Below are positions 53,928 through 62,718 of a stretch of DNA of 64,000 nt, in pieces. This DNA is from JAOUFP01 sp963801505 (GTDB lineage: Bacteria > Nitrospirota > Thermodesulfovibrionia > Thermodesulfovibrionales > UBA6898). The position numbers and the translations under genes are program-made. Position 1 is the first letter of the stretch. The number at the start of each line of letters is the position of its first letter. The stretch is taken from NCBI GenBank assembly GCA_963801505.1, contig CAWDEY010000024.1:62001-126000 (forward strand), given 5' to 3'. Under the pieces are notes generated by a model, which was not told where the DNA came from, made no database searches, and saw nothing but the letters and a program-made list of their open reading frames with translations.

Positions 53928-54272
53928 TTAGTGATAATCGTGAGTGCCTAGTATCACCTTAATCCCCGTTTTTTCCGTAATCATCCTGGCGAGGTCTTCA
54001 GGACTGGTATAAGGACAACCCGGCTTCGACTTTGCCATACAGGAGCTCAGGTGAATCACATCAGGTTTTATCTCAGACAATTTCATGGACATACCAATAT
54101 TGGGAATGACGGTACGACCAGGACACTCACAGGTAAAGAAAGCGACTACGTTAGATTTTTCTTCGTAGTTCCCATCCCCGAGGGCAGCAGCTTTAAGGCA
54201 TCTCCATTCCCCAGGACAACCATACCCGCTGTCCATATATGCCCCGCATCCAATGACTGCAACATTCTTCAC
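53928..54272 (-). CDS. CGGC-domain metal-binding protein
   Basis: A protein of 114 residues matching the small CGGC domain family: VAVIGCGAYMDSGYGCPGEWRCL, VVAFFTCECPGRTVIPNIG, IHLSSCMAKSKPGCPY and TEKTGIKVILGTHDYH. The usual CGGC motif appears as CECPG. Conserved cysteines and histidine suggest a metal or redox role. Gene neighbours give no further clue. Confidence 0.85.
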   Translation of the reverse strand: MKNVAVIGCGAYMDSGYGCPGEWRCLKAAALGDGNYEEKSNVVAFFTCECPGRTVIPNIGMSMKLSEIKPDVIHLSSCMAKSKPGCPYTSPEDLARMITEKTGIKVILGTHDYH

Positions 54273-54297
54273 TATAGTTTCCTCCTAAACGATAAAA

Positions 54298-55206
54298 TTA
54301 CAAATCTATTGTCTGTTCCCTTTTTTTCTTCTTCTCTTCGTACATTAACCTGTCTGCTTCTTGTAATGCCTCTAATAAATGTCCATCTTCAGCTAAAGTT
54401 GAACAACCCATACTCACCACCAATTCATAGTCAGCAGTTGCGAACTCATTATTCCACTCCTCAACATATTGTTGAATTCTTGAGACGATTTCAGCACTAC
54501 CATTATCTTCACTTGCCATAGAAGTAATTATTAGAAATTCATCACCGCCAAACCTGCACACAACATCCGATTTTCTCGTTGCTTTTGTTAATATTGCAGC
54601 ACACTCTTTCAGGACTCCGTCACCGTGCAGATGACCATAAGTATCATTTATTTGTTTGAAGTTATCTATATCAACCATAATAATGTGAATATCCTGGTTG
54701 TTACGTTTTGCATATTCTATTTCTCTTGCCATTGTTTCATTGAAATAATTTCTGTTATACAACCCGGTCAAAAAATCCCTCATTGCCAAAGTCCTTAATT
54801 TATCCTGCGTTCCTTTCAGGCTATGCACAAGTGTTATCAAATGTTCATATATTTCTACTACTGGATTTGCATAAACTGCGGTTTGATAAACATCGCATTC
54901 CGTGCAGCTTTTATACTTCAGGGCAAATTCCCCCCTTGTTTTTCCTTCGCACATAGTACCAGCCGCCAACCAACAACGGACTTTTGTATTCTGAAATGCA
55001 GGACAGTCACTTTTGGAACACTTTTTTATTTCCCAGCACCTGATTGGTGAACCCTCTACTATTTCTGGTAGCCATTTTTCCCATGCAGAATAATCATCGT
55101 GCAATGATAATTCAATTAATAAACGAATATCATTTGCCAGATTTTTTAATGCCTTCTTAATCGGATGGTCATCAGGCAAATTTTCTATATCTTGTTTGTT
55201 TTGCAT
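54298..55206 (-). CDS. Diguanylate cyclase with cysteine-rich two-CW-type sensor domain
   Basis: A protein of 302 residues. N-terminal helices (about 1-45) lead to a cysteine-rich segment RCWEIKKCSKSDCPAF ... RCWLAAGTMC ... CTECDVY with seven or so cysteines and tryptophans spaced as in the two-CW domain, which probably binds a metal or cluster. A coiled coil then leads to a GGDEF domain (DFLTGLYNRNYF, VDIDNFKQINDTYGH, RFGGDEFLI). It would make c-di-GMP under control of redox or metal status. Stands alone, 900 bases from a free CZB protein. Confidence 0.9.
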   Translation of the reverse strand: MQNKQDIENLPDDHPIKKALKNLANDIRLLIELSLHDDYSAWEKWLPEIVEGSPIRCWEIKKCSKSDCPAFQNTKVRCWLAAGTMCEGKTRGEFALKYKSCTECDVYQTAVYANPVVEIYEHLITLVHSLKGTQDKLRTLAMRDFLTGLYNRNYFNETMAREIEYAKRNNQDIHIIMVDIDNFKQINDTYGHLHGDGVLKECAAILTKATRKSDVVCRFGGDEFLIITSMASEDNGSAEIVSRIQQYVEEWNNEFATADYELVVSMGCSTLAEDGHLLEALQEADRLMYEEKKKKREQTIDL

Positions 55207-55290
55207 GAGGTTTCTTTTCTAAAGTTTTGATTAGCAGGGAATATTATAAGCAAAAGGAAAGATGTTTTGTCAAAAAAAACTGAACTAACT

Positions 55291-55554
55291 TCACTTACAA
55301 AGCCTACAGGAAGAATCAATTAGATTATTTCTTCTGGAAGGCAAGTCAGCTATATAACTGATAGTACTGCTTTCTCTTTGTCCATTAAAAGTCTCGCATA
55401 GGTCTTGATACCGACAGGTATACTCTATTGAAAGAAATCCTTGGGCTAAGTCCTCCCCCTGAAGGGTGGTCAATAGATTCTGATGCTGGAGCAAGAGAAT
55501 GCCCTCAAAGTCAGTGAGAACAGCTTTACGATACTGTATGGTCGGTTCAGTCAT
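55291..55554 (-). pseudogene. GNAT acetyltransferase, N-terminal remnant
   Basis: Starts MTEPTIQYRKAVLTDFEGIL and LLQHQNLLTTLQGEDLAQGF, the usual N-terminus of small GNAT proteins. After about 45 residues the frame runs into unrelated text (NGQRESSTISYIAD) and stops. The acetyl-CoA binding R/Q-x-x-G-x-G/A motif is absent. It is probably truncated and inactive. It closely follows the TfoX-like gene. Confidence 0.6.
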
Positions 55555-55558
55555 GAGG

Positions 55559-55933
55559 TTACCGTTTCTTTCGTTCCTTCGGTTCAACACCAAATCGCTG
55601 GTCATTCATCCTTATAGCTTCAACAATATCAGATGCTACTGTTTCAAAGTCTTCTGATGCTTCAGGCAGGTAAAGCCATTTCTTCAGGACAGTATGCTGT
55701 TGTATGGTCTTAAAGTCTTCACGGATACTTGCATGGAACTCATGGTCCGTTGGAATCAATAAGCCATTCCAGGGCTCTGCCCCTGAAGTAAGCAATAGAA
55801 TTAACCGCCCATGAAGATAACAGGCTTGGCACCCAAACATATGCTTTTGCAGATAGCTGGGTTCATCAATGAGCGGTTCTATTACCCATAAGAGGGGATG
55901 AAGTTTCTTAGTCTTCTTCTTCTTAGATGCCAT
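55559..55933 (-). CDS. TfoX/MmcQ-like small protein
   Basis: A protein of 124 residues. YLQKHMFGCQACYLHGRLILLL, PWNGLLIPTDHEFHASI and LKKWLYLPEASEDFETVA match small TfoX N-terminal-like proteins of unknown role. A basic N-terminus (MASKKKKTKKLH) precedes the fold. It ends five bases before the GNAT remnant start. Confidence 0.8.
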   Translation of the reverse strand: MASKKKKTKKLHPLLWVIEPLIDEPSYLQKHMFGCQACYLHGRLILLLTSGAEPWNGLLIPTDHEFHASIREDFKTIQQHTVLKKWLYLPEASEDFETVASDIVEAIRMNDQRFGVEPKERKKR

Positions 55934-56080
55934 ATTGAGATTTTACATTAGAGCTGCAAATATGGTATTTTAAATACTCCCCGCAAGGCTTTTGGATCTG
56001 TCTTATATCTAGAAGGTCTTCTCCAAAAGGGACTCTATCACAATGATGTTAATAAATTATTTTATATTATATAACAAATA

Positions 56081-56431
56081 ATGAAGGTTAAAGGCTTTTC
56101 TAAGGCATTTCTTTTTCATCTGCATTGGAAGGGAAAGCTCAAAAAATATATTGATGGAAATGGAGATTTTGATGTTGCGAAAATTTCTCCGGAAGCTTGT
56201 AGATTTGGAAAGTGGCTTTGCTCCGATGAAATAAAACAATATGCTTCTCCTGTTGAAATACAAAAACTTGTCTCATTGCATACGGACATCCATGACACAG
56301 CCAAACGAGCTTATGATTTAAAAATATTAGGTCAAGATAATGCAGCACGAAAAGAATTGAGCAAAATTGATAAATACAGCATGAAATTATCTTCTCTGTT
56401 AACTGCTCTGAGGGTAATCACCCCCAATTAG
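56081..56431 (+). CDS. Stand-alone CZB (chemoreceptor zinc-binding) domain protein
   Basis: A protein of 116 residues that is almost only a CZB domain: zinc ligands H in FLFHLHWKGKL, C in CRFGKWL, and LVSLHTDIHDTAKRAYDL with two histidines. Usually the domain is attached to chemoreceptors or to the cyclase DgcZ; here it is free. Zinc or hypochlorous acid sensing is known for the family. A free CZB near a GGDEF protein (54298-55206) invites a trans interaction. There is no obvious ribosome site. Confidence 0.88.
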   Translation: MKVKGFSKAFLFHLHWKGKLKKYIDGNGDFDVAKISPEACRFGKWLCSDEIKQYASPVEIQKLVSLHTDIHDTAKRAYDLKILGQDNAARKELSKIDKYSMKLSSLLTALRVITPN

Positions 56432-56590
56432 AGCTTTAGCTTGCTGTTTAAGTTTCACCACTGGCTCCTTAAGGGGACCGCTACACTGACAAGCCGGAAG
56501 TTTAAAACTTAATATTTCTGTAATACTCCTGTAACATCCATCCGATAAAATATTCTTGGATTTGAAACATAAAGAAAGGAGGTATACGAC

Positions 56591-56800
56591 ATGAATCAAA
56601 TAGCAATGAACATTACTGAAGAAAAGGAAGTATGTCCGTACTGTGATGATAATGCTGACACATGTAACGCATCTGTGACTTCCCTGAAACTTGGGGCTTT
56701 GTTAAGGTTAAATCGTTGCAACAGCGAAAACTATGACAATTGTTCTCTGTTTTTGGCGAAATGTTTAAGAAGTGGTAGACAATACAGATACGCTTCTTAA
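56591..56800 (+). CDS. Small cysteine-rich protein
   Basis: A protein of 69 residues with six cysteines: VCPYCDDNADTC near the start and RCNSENYDNCSLFLAKC later. An AAAGGAGG site with good spacing precedes the ATG. The pattern suggests a small metal or iron-sulfur binding protein. Nothing else is known about it. Confidence 0.65.
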   Translation: MNQIAMNITEEKEVCPYCDDNADTCNASVTSLKLGALLRLNRCNSENYDNCSLFLAKCLRSGRQYRYAS

Positions 56801-56913
56801 ATCCCCCCCTCCATGACCTCACAACACTTTCCCCGTTTCAATACTTTCTCTCCTCCTTTTGTCTGGACTATGAAGACTGAAGCTGATGAAGAAGCAGAAA
56901 GAGTAAATCTTGT

Positions 56914-56933
56914 TCACGGTCTGTTCACGGTGT
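56914..56933. repeat. 20-base match to the selC-linked integrase tail
   Basis: Positions 56914-56933 are identical to 20 bases within the selC integrase tail (about 21086-21105), itself a direct repeat of GTTCACGGT. It lies 48 bases from the tRNA-Leu gene. Confidence 0.6.
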
Positions 56934-56980
56934 TTTTGGGGATTCCAGAAAGATAACTATTTGATTTACAGGAAAGATAA

Positions 56981-57065
56981 TGGTGCCGAAGGCGGGACTC
57001 GAACCCGCATGGTCGCCCACACGCCCCTCAAACGTGCGTGTCTACCAGTTCCACCACTTCGGCAC
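56981..57065 (-). tRNA. tRNA-Leu (anticodon GAG)
   Basis: The minus strand folds as a leucine tRNA: acceptor GTGCCGAAG / CTTCGGCAC, D-arm TGGTGGAACTGGTAGACAC, anticodon loop TTGAGGG with GAG at 57027-57029, a long variable arm as expected for Leu, T-arm GCGGGTTCGAGTCCCGC and CCA. Confidence 0.95.
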
Positions 57066-57244
57066 AGCAATAATTTTAATATATTCGCACCATTGTTTGC
57101 AAGCAGCAATTGTTAATAAATTGCAATTTTATCCGGAATAGGTTTAAAATAGGTCATTAAATGTCAAGCCCTATTCGTGCAGTACTCCAGCCGCTTGGAT
57201 CTGTCAGGCGCTTTTAAAATCATAAAAACATAAAAGAGGTCATT

Positions 57245-59062
57245 TTGAAACGCGAAAATTTAAGAAATATAGCTATTATCGCCCATGTTGATCATGGCAA
57301 GACAACATTGGTGGACGGGATGCTCAACCAGTCCGGCTTATTCCGCTCTAACGAAAAGGTACAGGAGAGGATGATGGACAACATCGACCTCGAAAGGGAG
57401 CGCGGGATCACCATAATGGCCAAAAACACTGCCGTGGAGTATCTTGGGACGAAGATAAACATCATCGATACCCCGGGACATGCTGATTTTGGCGGAGAGG
57501 TTGAAAGAACTCTCAAGATGGTCGACGGCGTGCTCCTGCTTGTCGATGCCTCCGAGGGCCCACTGCCCCAGACCAGGTTCGTGCTGAAAAAGGCCCTTGA
57601 ATTGAGCCTTCCCCCAATCCTGGTCATCAACAAAATCGACAGGCCTGATGCGAGGATCCAGGAGGTCTTAAACGAGGTCTATGACCTCTTCATCGACCTT
57701 GATGCTACAGAAGATCAGCTCGATTTCCCGATCATATATACCAATGCAAAGCTCGGTACCGCAAAGCTCTCCATGGACCAGGAATCTACTGACTTCCGGG
57801 ACCTCTTTGAGCAGATCCTCAAGACTATCCCGGCGCCTGAAGGTGATGAAAACGGTGTGCTTCAGATGCTTGTTACAAATATTGACTATAATGACTATGT
57901 CGGCAGGCTGGCCATCTGCAGGATATTTTCAGGCAAAACAAAGGTCGGCGACTGGGTTGCGATGGTAAACAGTGAAGGTCAGGCTATAAAGACCAAAGTC
58001 ACATCACTATTTGGCTTCCAGGGCCTCGAGCGGGTGGATTTAAAAGAGGCCTCGGTCGGGGATATCGTTGCCCTTGCGGGCATAGAGGGGATAAATATCG
58101 GGGACACTATCACTGATGTCGAAAACCCAAAGCCGCTTCCCAGGATCACAGTGGATGAGCCGACTATATCAATGCTGTTTTCGATCAATACATCGCCCCT
58201 TGCAGGAAGGGAAGGGAAATATGTTACCTCAAGGAACCTCAGAGACCGCCTCGAAAAGGAACTCCTCTATAATGTATCCATAAAAGTGGATTTCACTACT
58301 TCTACCGAGTCCTTCAAGGTGATGGGCAGAGGAGAACTCCAGCTTGCCATTCTCATCGAAATGATGAGAAGAGAAGGCTACGAGCTGTCAGTCTCGATGC
58401 CCGAGACAATTACAAAGCAGGTCGACGGGAAACTGCATGAGCCGATGGAACATCTGGTAATAGACGTCCCGGAAGACTATGTCGGGGTTGTCACCCAGAA
58501 GGTCGGCATGCGCAGGGGAAAGATGCAGAAGATGATGAACAACGGTCACGGCAGGGTACGGCTTGAGTTCAGGATCCCTGCCCGGGGGCTTATAGGCTTC
58601 CGTTCCCAGTTCCTGACCGACACCAGAGGGACCGGCCTTCTCAACCATATCTTTGACGGCTTTGAGCCGTGGCAGGGACCGATATCGAAACGCTCAACCG
58701 GCGCTATAGTATCTGACAGGTCCGGCAAGAGCACGATCTATGCGCTATTTCATCTTCAGCCGAGGGGCACGCTGTTTATCAGGGAAAATACAGTTGTTTA
58801 TGAAGGTATGATTATAGGGGAGAATTCGAGGGAGAGTGATATCGACGTTAACGTAACAAAGGAGAAAAAGCTGACTAATGTGCGTGCCTCAGGCACTGAC
58901 GACGCTCTCCAGCTTATCCCTCAGCGGCCGATGAACCTTGAACAGGCGCTCGAGTTTATCAAGGAAGACGAACTGGTGGAGGTTACTCCCCAGTCAATAC
59001 GCCTCAGAAAAAGGGTGCTCGAGGTCAACAAAAGGCCGAGAAACAGGGAGTCCAAAGAATAA
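57245..59062 (+). CDS. typA: Translational GTPase TypA/BipA
   Basis: A protein of 605 residues with a TTG start after AGAGG. G motifs: AHVDHGKTT (P-loop), DTPGHADFGGEVERTLKMVDG, NKIDRPDAR. The C-terminal part contains GRGELQLAILIEMMRREGYEL, PARGLIGFRSQFLTDTRGTG and TNVRASGTDDALQL, all typical. It binds ribosomes under stress or cold. It stands alone downstream of tRNA-Leu. Confidence 0.97.
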   Translation: MKRENLRNIAIIAHVDHGKTTLVDGMLNQSGLFRSNEKVQERMMDNIDLERERGITIMAKNTAVEYLGTKINIIDTPGHADFGGEVERTLKMVDGVLLLVDASEGPLPQTRFVLKKALELSLPPILVINKIDRPDARIQEVLNEVYDLFIDLDATEDQLDFPIIYTNAKLGTAKLSMDQESTDFRDLFEQILKTIPAPEGDENGVLQMLVTNIDYNDYVGRLAICRIFSGKTKVGDWVAMVNSEGQAIKTKVTSLFGFQGLERVDLKEASVGDIVALAGIEGINIGDTITDVENPKPLPRITVDEPTISMLFSINTSPLAGREGKYVTSRNLRDRLEKELLYNVSIKVDFTTSTESFKVMGRGELQLAILIEMMRREGYELSVSMPETITKQVDGKLHEPMEHLVIDVPEDYVGVVTQKVGMRRGKMQKMMNNGHGRVRLEFRIPARGLIGFRSQFLTDTRGTGLLNHIFDGFEPWQGPISKRSTGAIVSDRSGKSTIYALFHLQPRGTLFIRENTVVYEGMIIGENSRESDIDVNVTKEKKLTNVRASGTDDALQLIPQRPMNLEQALEFIKEDELVEVTPQSIRLRKRVLEVNKRPRNRESKE

Positions 59063-59064
59063 TT

Positions 59065-59478
59065 TCAGACCTTGCCTTTGAGGAACTTGCCGAGTTGCTT
59101 GTCCACCTTGGCGATATGGTCGAGTATCCAGTCTACTACGACCTGGTTCGTCTCGACTGAAAGGTCGTAGGAGCCGGGTTTTTTTCCGCCTTCGAGTTTC
59201 GGTAGTTCCTTCTTGAGTTCCTTGAAGTTCGCGATGAACTTCTCGTGCTGGGCCTTATGGGCCGGGTAACCGGGATAGTTAAACTGCCTCATGTAACTTT
59301 CTTCCTCGCTGAAATGAAATACCACATAATCTTCGAGAAATTTTATCACATCGCTGATTTTGTATTTGCATACACTCTGTCTTACAGCAGCTACAAGGTC
59401 GTTTATTTTTTCGAAGAGTTCCTTGTGCTGTTCGTCTATTTTTTCAATTCCTGTTGATAGGTCCTCTGTCCACTTCAC
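59065..59478 (-). CDS. Bacteriohemerythrin
   Basis: A protein of 137 residues with the di-iron ligand pattern of hemerythrin: STGIEKIDEQHKELFEKIN, FHFSEEESYMRQFNYPGYPAHKAQHEKF and VDWILDHIAKVD. It binds oxygen and may deliver or sense it in oxygen-sensitive cells. It is convergent with typA, with two bases between the stops. Confidence 0.95.
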   Translation of the reverse strand: MKWTEDLSTGIEKIDEQHKELFEKINDLVAAVRQSVCKYKISDVIKFLEDYVVFHFSEEESYMRQFNYPGYPAHKAQHEKFIANFKELKKELPKLEGGKKPGSYDLSVETNQVVVDWILDHIAKVDKQLGKFLKGKV

Positions 59479-59535
59479 TTTTCAGCCCTCTCTTTGCTTT
59501 TATAAAATACCACTTCTGTAAGGACTGCCTGACGC

Positions 59536-60372
59536 CTAACTCCTGACAATAAACCAGGGGTTCAGGAGGTTTTCCTTGTTGTAACTCAATGGTCCGCCTG
59601 TTCCATACTGAAGCACTGAGCCGCCTGCCTGCTCAACGATCGCCTGTCCTGCTGCAGTGTCCCACTCCATGGTAGGAGCAAAGCGCGGATATATGTCAGC
59701 TGTGCCTTCAGCAACGAGACAGAATTTAAGCGAACTGCCTGCTGAAACAATTTCTATCCCGCCGTGTTCTTTCTTCAGCCCCTCCAGAAACGAACTTGTC
59801 TCACTGGACATATGGGAACGGCTGGCGATTGCCGTAAAAGTCCCTGCTCTTGCCGCAGTTTTCAAAGGAAGCTTTACTGCAGGACCTTTCAGCTCCTCAA
59901 AGGAGAGACTGCTTTTTAATCCGGAGGTGCCTGAGAGCTTGAAGGCCCCCTTACCTTCCAAAGCGAAATAGAGGACGTCCTTTACAGGGACAAGGACCAC
60001 CCCCATTATGGGTCTGTCCCTGTGCATCAGGGCTATGTTCACAGTAAACTCACCGTTTCTCTTGATGAATTCCTTTGTTCCATCAAGAGGATCAACGAGC
60101 CAGTAATACTCCCATTCCTTTCTCTCTCCATAGGGGATGTCCCTGCCTTCTTCGCTAAGAATGGGAAGCTTGCCGGCTTGCCGGCTATTGAGCTGAGCGA
60201 CTATTATATCGTGAGACCGCATGTCTGCCAATGTCAGAGGTGAGCTGTCTTTTTTTTGCTCAAAGCTAAAGGCAGAGCCGTATACCTCAAGGACCGCGTC
60301 GCCGGCCTTTTTCGCCGCGATAACAGCATTGATTAGCAGACTGCTTTTGTTTTCCATTTTGCCTGAAGACAT
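59536..60372 (-). CDS. cysQ: 3'(2'),5'-bisphosphate nucleotidase
   Basis: A protein of 278 residues of the inositol monophosphatase fold: LSEEGRDIPYGERKEW, metal site VDPLDGTKEFIKRNGEFTVN and MEWDTAAGQAIVEQAGG. It breaks down PAP made during sulfate activation. It lies eight bases downstream of cysC on the same strand, so the two form an operon. Confidence 0.94.
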   Translation of the reverse strand: MSSGKMENKSSLLINAVIAAKKAGDAVLEVYGSAFSFEQKKDSSPLTLADMRSHDIIVAQLNSRQAGKLPILSEEGRDIPYGERKEWEYYWLVDPLDGTKEFIKRNGEFTVNIALMHRDRPIMGVVLVPVKDVLYFALEGKGAFKLSGTSGLKSSLSFEELKGPAVKLPLKTAARAGTFTAIASRSHMSSETSSFLEGLKKEHGGIEIVSAGSSLKFCLVAEGTADIYPRFAPTMEWDTAAGQAIVEQAGGSVLQYGTGGPLSYNKENLLNPWFIVRS

Positions 60373-60380
60373 ACGCCCCT

Positions 60381-60986
60381 TTATATAATCCTGTTTTCTG
60401 TGAGGTAAGTGATTATTTTATCGACACATTCCTCTATGCCCAGGCTGTCTGTATCGAGTATTATATCCGGGCTTGCAGGCGTCTCGTAGGGCTGTGATAT
60501 CCCGGTAAAGTCCGGGATCTCGCCCCTGCGGGCCTTCTTATAGAGGCCCTTTGGGTCCCTTGATTCGCATACTGCAAGAGAGCATCTGAGGTAGACCTCT
60601 ATGAACTCCTGGTTGTCACTGGTGAATAGTTCTTTGATCGCCTGGCGGTCTGAGGCATAGGGCGAGATAAAGGCCGCAATAGTTATAACGCCGGCCTCTA
60701 CCAGGAGCTTCGAGACCTCTCCGACCCTCCTGAGGTTCTCTTTCCTGTGCTCAGGGCTAAAGCCGAGGTCTCTGTTCAGGCCATGCCTCACATTGTCACC
60801 GTCCAGGACAAAGGTCTTGATATTCCTCTTAAACAGTCTGCGCTCAAGTTCTACAGCTATAGAGGACTTGCCAGAGGCAGAAAGCCCAGTGATCCAGATG
60901 AGGGTTGATTTGTGTTTGTTGCTGCCCCACCGGTCTGCTTTCGTTATCCTTGGCTTATGCCACTTTATGTTTCTGTCACTGCTCAT
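60381..60986 (-). CDS. cysC: Adenylylsulfate kinase
   Basis: A protein of 201 residues, P-loop WITGLSASGKSSIA, VLDGDNVRHGLNRDLGFS, AAFISPYASDRQAI and RCSLAVCESRDPKGLYKKARRGEI. It phosphorylates APS to PAPS, used in assimilation or sulfation. Followed by cysQ. No sulfurylase gene is seen here. Confidence 0.96.
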   Translation of the reverse strand: MSSDRNIKWHKPRITKADRWGSNKHKSTLIWITGLSASGKSSIAVELERRLFKRNIKTFVLDGDNVRHGLNRDLGFSPEHRKENLRRVGEVSKLLVEAGVITIAAFISPYASDRQAIKELFTSDNQEFIEVYLRCSLAVCESRDPKGLYKKARRGEIPDFTGISQPYETPASPDIILDTDSLGIEECVDKIITYLTENRII

Positions 60987-61172
60987 AAAAAAAGTGCCTC
61001 CCTGAATTCCTTAAAATTTTATTTTGACGGTCATGGCTTTGTGCTGTCAAGCCTGGCTGGTGACATCCTCTCTACTGCTATAGCAGCTGCAAAATAAAAG
61101 GCAGGCAGCATGATGATAGAGACGCAAGAGAAGGCCCGCTATGTTTGTCACTCAAAAGTGAAGGGCTGGAGA

Positions 61173-62526
61173 TCAAGCTGTTTTTTCATCGTCAATGAGC
61201 GAGAGTATTTCGGCTGTTTTCTGCCTCATTAACTTATCGTCGTCTCTTGATTCAACGTTAAGCCTCACTACGGGTTCTGTGTTAGATGAGCGCAGGTTGA
61301 ACCTCCATTTTTCAAATTCCATGCTCAGACCGTCGGTATGATCTATATTAACGACATTGCAGCTATACTTTTCCTCTATACGTTTGAGCGCAGCCACAGG
61401 GTCTTTTAGCCTGCGGTTTATCTCCCCGCTTGCAGGGAAGAGGCGGATCCTTTCGCCAACAAGTGAAGAAAGGGGCTTTCCGGCCCTGCAGATTATTTCA
61501 AGGACCAGCAGCCAGGGGACCATGCCGCTGTCACAGTAGGCAAAGTCCCTGAAATAGTGATGCGCGCTCATCTCGCCTCCGTAGACAGCGTCTTCTGCCC
61601 GCATCCGTTCCTTGATGAATGCATGTCCTGTCTTGCTCTGCACAGGTATGCCCCCTGCCTGTCTGACAAGATCGATGGTGTTCCAGGTAAGTCGCGGGTC
61701 ATGGATGATCTTTGCCCCCGGATGGTTAAGCAGGATGGCTGATGCAAGCAGTCCCACAATATAGTAGCCTTCAATGAACTCTCCCCTTTCATCAAAGAGG
61801 AAACAGCGGTCAAAGTCTCCGTCCCAGGCAATACCTGCGTCTGCACCATGGTCGAGTACTGCCTTTATTGTAGCCGCCCTGTTTTCAGGAAGAAGCGGGT
61901 TGGGTATGCCGTTTGGAAATCTCCCGTCCGGCTTATGATTGATTTTTATGAACTCAAAAGGAAGATGCTTTTCAAGGATATCAATCACAGGTCCGGCGCA
62001 GCCGTTGCCTGCATTGACCACCACCTTAAGAGGTTTTAGAAAACGTTTGTCGATATACCCAAGCAGATGACTAATATATGCGTCCCTGCAATCCAGTGAC
62101 GTTGTCTTCCCCTTTGCCGCTGCCTCGGGAAAACAATTATTCTCAGCCAGCCTTTTTATTTCAAACAGTCCTGTGTCACCGCTGATCGGTCTGGACCCTT
62201 CGCGAACGAGTTTCATGCCGTTATAGTCCATGGGGTTGTGGCTTGCTGTCACCATTATCCCACCGTCCATGCTGTTATTGAAGGTAGCAAAATAGACCTC
62301 TTCCGTACCGCAGAGCCCAATGTCAAAAACATCCACCCCCGCATCCGTGAGGCCCCTGGCAAGTGCCAGAACTGAAGGCTTCGCTGCTGAGGCGTATGTC
62401 CCGGCCTATGATCACCTTCGAAGGTTTCAGGAATTCCGCATAGGCCCGTCCGATGCGATAAACAATTTCTTCATTTATCTCATCCGGTATCCTGCCTCGG
62501 ATGTCGTATGCCTTAAAACATTTCAT
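61173..62526 (-). pseudogene. Phosphomannomutase/phosphoglucomutase with one frameshift
   Basis: Starting MKCFKAYDIRGRIPDEINEE at 62526, the frame is broken near 62370 (one extra base in a TCTGGCACTT stretch), after which the rest reads normally. Motifs: phosphoserine loop MVTASHNPMDYNGMK, metal loop DGDFDRCFLFDE, sugar loop GGEMSAHHYFRDFAYCDSG and phosphate loop RSSNTEPVVRLNVE. Total about 450 residues once joined. It makes mannose-1-phosphate for the guanylyltransferase next door. The break could be a sequencing error. Confidence 0.85.
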
Positions 62527-62582
62527 GTTTAACAAAAAGTGAAATGTAATTAGTGAAAAGTAAGTAGCAAAGATATACAAGC

Positions 62583-62660
62583 TGTCATTCCCGCAAGCGA
62601 AGCGCGCCGGGAATCCTTCTTCAAAGCCATCAGAAAGATTCCGGACAAGCCGGAATGACA
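62583..62660. repeat. GTCATTCCCGC-type inverted repeat element, copy 2
   Basis: About 78 bases bounded by TGTCATTCC and GGAATGACA inverted ends, between manC and the phosphomannomutase gene. Ends match the element at 36178-36256. The flanking bases (62527-62582 and 62690-62718) hold GTGAAAAGTAAG and TACTGTTTACTTTTTACT units. Confidence 0.75.
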
Positions 62661-62718
62661 AACGGCAACAACTTATTCTTTATGGACAGACTCTGTTCAC
62701 TAAATTACTGTTTACTTT

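Noticed and set aside
62532..62661. N-terminal extension (SFRLVRNLSDGFEEG...) of the phosphomannomutase
   Set aside because: It is translation of the dispersed repeat element; the family starts at MKCFKAYDIRG.
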